Made by a program: the position numbers and the translations under genes. A model generated the notes under the pieces. That model was given only the letters and a program-made list of their open reading frames with translations. It did not search any database and was not told where the DNA came from. From Stemphylium vesicarium (taxonomy: Eukaryota; Ascomycota; Dothideomycetes; Pleosporales; Pleosporaceae), in the NCBI GenBank assembly GCA_004380135.1, contig QXCR01000261.1, positions 1-27,781 of the forward strand: a stretch of DNA of 27,781 nt, in the 5' to 3' direction. The first letter of the stretch is position 1. Every line of letters starts with the position of its first letter. Shown in pieces: positions 27,761 to 27,781 of the stretch.

Positions 27761-27781
27761 GGGGGGGGGGGGGGGGGGGGG
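27761..27781. repeat. Poly-G run at the window end
   Basis: Twenty-one consecutive G residues run to the last base. There is no other homopolymer of this length in the window. A G run at the extreme end of a sequence suggests a sequencing or assembly edge artefact rather than biology. Confidence 0.9.

Noticed and set aside
1..27781. CRISPR arrays, operons or prokaryotic signals
   Set aside because: Spliced genes, fungal protein families and the absence of regularly spaced repeats show a eukaryotic nuclear sequence.

Overview
This is nuclear DNA of a filamentous ascomycete, most likely a Dothideomycete of the Pleosporales type. The evidence is short introns (47-93 bp) with CTAAC/CTGAC branch sites, Pezizomycotina-specific families (velvet VelB, a CrpA/Pca1-type metal ATPase), and a transposon remnant carrying the C-to-T signature of repeat-induced point mutation (RIP). 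The order is inferred from general features and was not tested by any search.

The window has two compartments. Positions 1 to about 12,940 look accessory. They begin with the right end of a pogo/Fot1-like DNA transposon (to 288) inserted into the gag region of a RIP-damaged Gypsy-type retrotransposon on the minus strand (290-920). A 209-bp LTR follows (962-1170), then a very AT-rich RIP-like block (to about 1860). Next come a large Cys-rich P1B metal-exporting ATPase (2472-5876), a small EutQ-like cupin whose start codon appears split by an intron (6597-7173), a 128-bp hAT-type MITE with an 8-bp target duplication (7484-7611), and a three-exon cytochrome P450 (7724-9345, minus). After 2.3 kb without a recognisable gene lies a broken gene (11613-12936) with a weak resemblance to beta/gamma-crystallin plus aerolysin-like proteins.

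Positions 13,500 to 27,430 are compact conserved genes: a Pezizomycotina protein of unknown function (minus), a family-16 methyltransferase (plus), a CSA/ERCC8-type WD40 protein of transcription-coupled repair (minus), a probable Rrn10-like subunit of the RNA polymerase I upstream activation factor (plus), the meiotic recombination protein Mnd1 (plus), the ribosome-collision ubiquitin ligase Hel2/ZNF598 (plus), the developmental regulator VelB (plus), and a multi-spanning membrane protein (minus). These work in separate pathways (rRNA transcription, meiosis, translation quality control, DNA repair, development); there is no operon or biosynthetic cluster logic. The window ends in a run of 21 G, probably a contig-end artefact.

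Exon structures were worked out by eye from splice sites, frame continuity and family conservation. Coordinates for spliced genes are from start to stop codon, with exons listed in the evidence.
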